DNA from: Diadema setosum
Lineage: Eukaryota > Echinodermata > Echinoidea > Diadematoida > Diadematidae
Direction of reading: 5' to 3'
Assembly (NCBI GenBank): GCA_033980235.1
Contig: CM067069.1
Location: forward strand, 15,919,150 to 15,983,149
DNA length: 64,000 nucleotides
In this document: positions 63,063 through 64,000 of the stretch, piece after piece
Layout of the letters: each line of letters opens with the position of its first letter
Position numbering within the stretch: position 1 is the stretch's first letter
The notes under the pieces: model-generated
Told to the model about the DNA's origin: nothing
Database searches by the model: none
Seen by the model: only the letters and a program-made list of their open reading frames with translations
Program-made: the position numbers and the translations under genes

Positions 63063-63930
63063 CTTTTTTTTTTGACGCTTTTTATAGCCTTTATTCAGAC
63101 CAATCAACATTGTTACATTGTAGTGACACAAAATATCTATATTACACTGTTTAACGGACAACAAAAAGGTTTGTGCAAAATATAGATTAAACATTAATAA
63201 ATTGTACACACTTGACATGATTCAGTCACCAGTCTGAATAAAGATTTTATCTAAAACAAATACACTGTACAAGAAACATGAGAGGTGATGGAATTACAAA
63301 ATCTTTAAAATGTAATCTATTCACCAGTTATAAACATCATGGGAACTAATATCTCTCTGGGTCATAGGCAAGTGGAGATTCATAACCAGATAATTAAGCT
63401 TTAATAATGACGATCAGAGAAAAAGAACCAGTATATGGAGCGGGCAAAGCAAAACACAGAATATTCCATTCATTTTAAATAGATTGACTGAGATAAATAC
63501 AAAAGATATGTCTTAAGCGGGATGCAATAATTAAACCCGGTATTTCATGAAGTATAATTTTCCCATTTCGCGTAATGTAATGTCAATTTATCCTTTAAAG
63601 TTGCTTTTTCATATTCAGACTGTTTTGAGGTGGCAATTGCCTTAGATATTTCTTTACAGGTTGGAACTCTTCCACTTTTACGGTTAGCAAAAATCATATG
63701 CTTAATCAAAATTAACACATGATTCAACAAAGCATCGAGTTTGATATTTTCCCTGAATCCAAGTAAAACGTCAAGCCAATTTATATTAACAAACTGAGGA
63801 AATTTTAGTTTATTTCCTACCTCGTTCCATATTCGATAAACTAAAGGACAGTCATAAAATATATGATAATATGTTTCAACCTCTTCCCTACAAAAGGACA
63901 CGACCCTTTCAGGAAAATAAACACGACCCT
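63063..63930 (-). pseudogene. non-LTR retrotransposon 3' part (L1/Tx1-like)
   Basis: Minus strand: a frame from about 63901 to 63545 reads EETYYHIFYDCPLVYRIW-like residues (VETYYHIFYDCPLVYRIWNE), WLDVLLGF and a C-terminal LHYAKWENY, the usual end of L1/Tx1-type reverse-transcriptase polyproteins. It is followed by a 3' UTR ending AATAAAGGCTATAAAAAGCG and poly(A) at about 63063-63095. The 5' side breaks off near 63.9 kb in a short duplicated CTTTCAGGAAAATAAAC. Confidence 0.7.
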
Positions 63931-64000
63931 TTCAGGAAAATAAACAGCGCCATCTTTAGCCTAGTTATGTACAACTCTGAGAGCTGGTCAGAAGACGAGC

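Overview
This window is animal nuclear DNA. It is AT-rich, has spliced exons with canonical GT..AG introns, and is dense in transposon remnants, microsatellites and tRNA-derived SINE-like elements. One gene is certain: neverland/daf-36 (nvd), a Rieske-type cholesterol 7-desaturase, on the minus strand. Its seven coding exons run from 59637 down to 10738 and splice to an uninterrupted 472-codon frame. Vertebrates, tunicates, sea urchins, nematodes and insects have this family. The repeat style (DNA elements with terminal inverted repeats (TIRs), fold-back elements, dispersed 'tgacctttgacc' repeats) points to a marine invertebrate deuterostome, most likely an echinoderm. The species is an inference.

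Layout. 1-10.4 kb lies downstream of nvd. It is intergenic, with small MITEs, an array of nuclear-receptor-like DR1 motifs ending in a GACG/TACG satellite, and a short coding-like segment at 6.48-6.70 kb. 10.4-19 kb holds nvd exons 7 to 2 with compact introns. 19-59 kb is intron 1 (40,219 bp), almost wholly repeats. 59.1-59.7 kb holds exon 1 and the promoter region. 60.5-64 kb holds two decayed non-LTR retrotransposons and microsatellites.

Intron 1 records a readable insertion history. A PIF/Harbinger-like family (GGCCAAGTAAAA ends, 3-bp TTA/TAA duplications) is present three times. The first copy (20389-25563) was opened at a TA by a 3.9-kb element with pogo-like ends (21146-25064). That element carries a 2.97-kb fold-back element (21444-24408) built of about 165-bp tandem units in inverted arms. 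A second fold-back element (31976-33476), with 'TTGGTCTAAT' phrases in its arms, sits in a repeat whose unfilled relative lies at 19.43-19.75 kb. At 51.5-54.2 kb three elements abut at shared TTAA tetranucleotides. At 42.57-44.10 kb a nine-unit tandem array is enclosed by short 'CAGTGGCG' inverted ends.

No second complete gene, genuine tRNA/rRNA gene or prokaryotic feature was found. Element class names rest on end sequences and target duplications seen by eye, because no transposase gene is visible.
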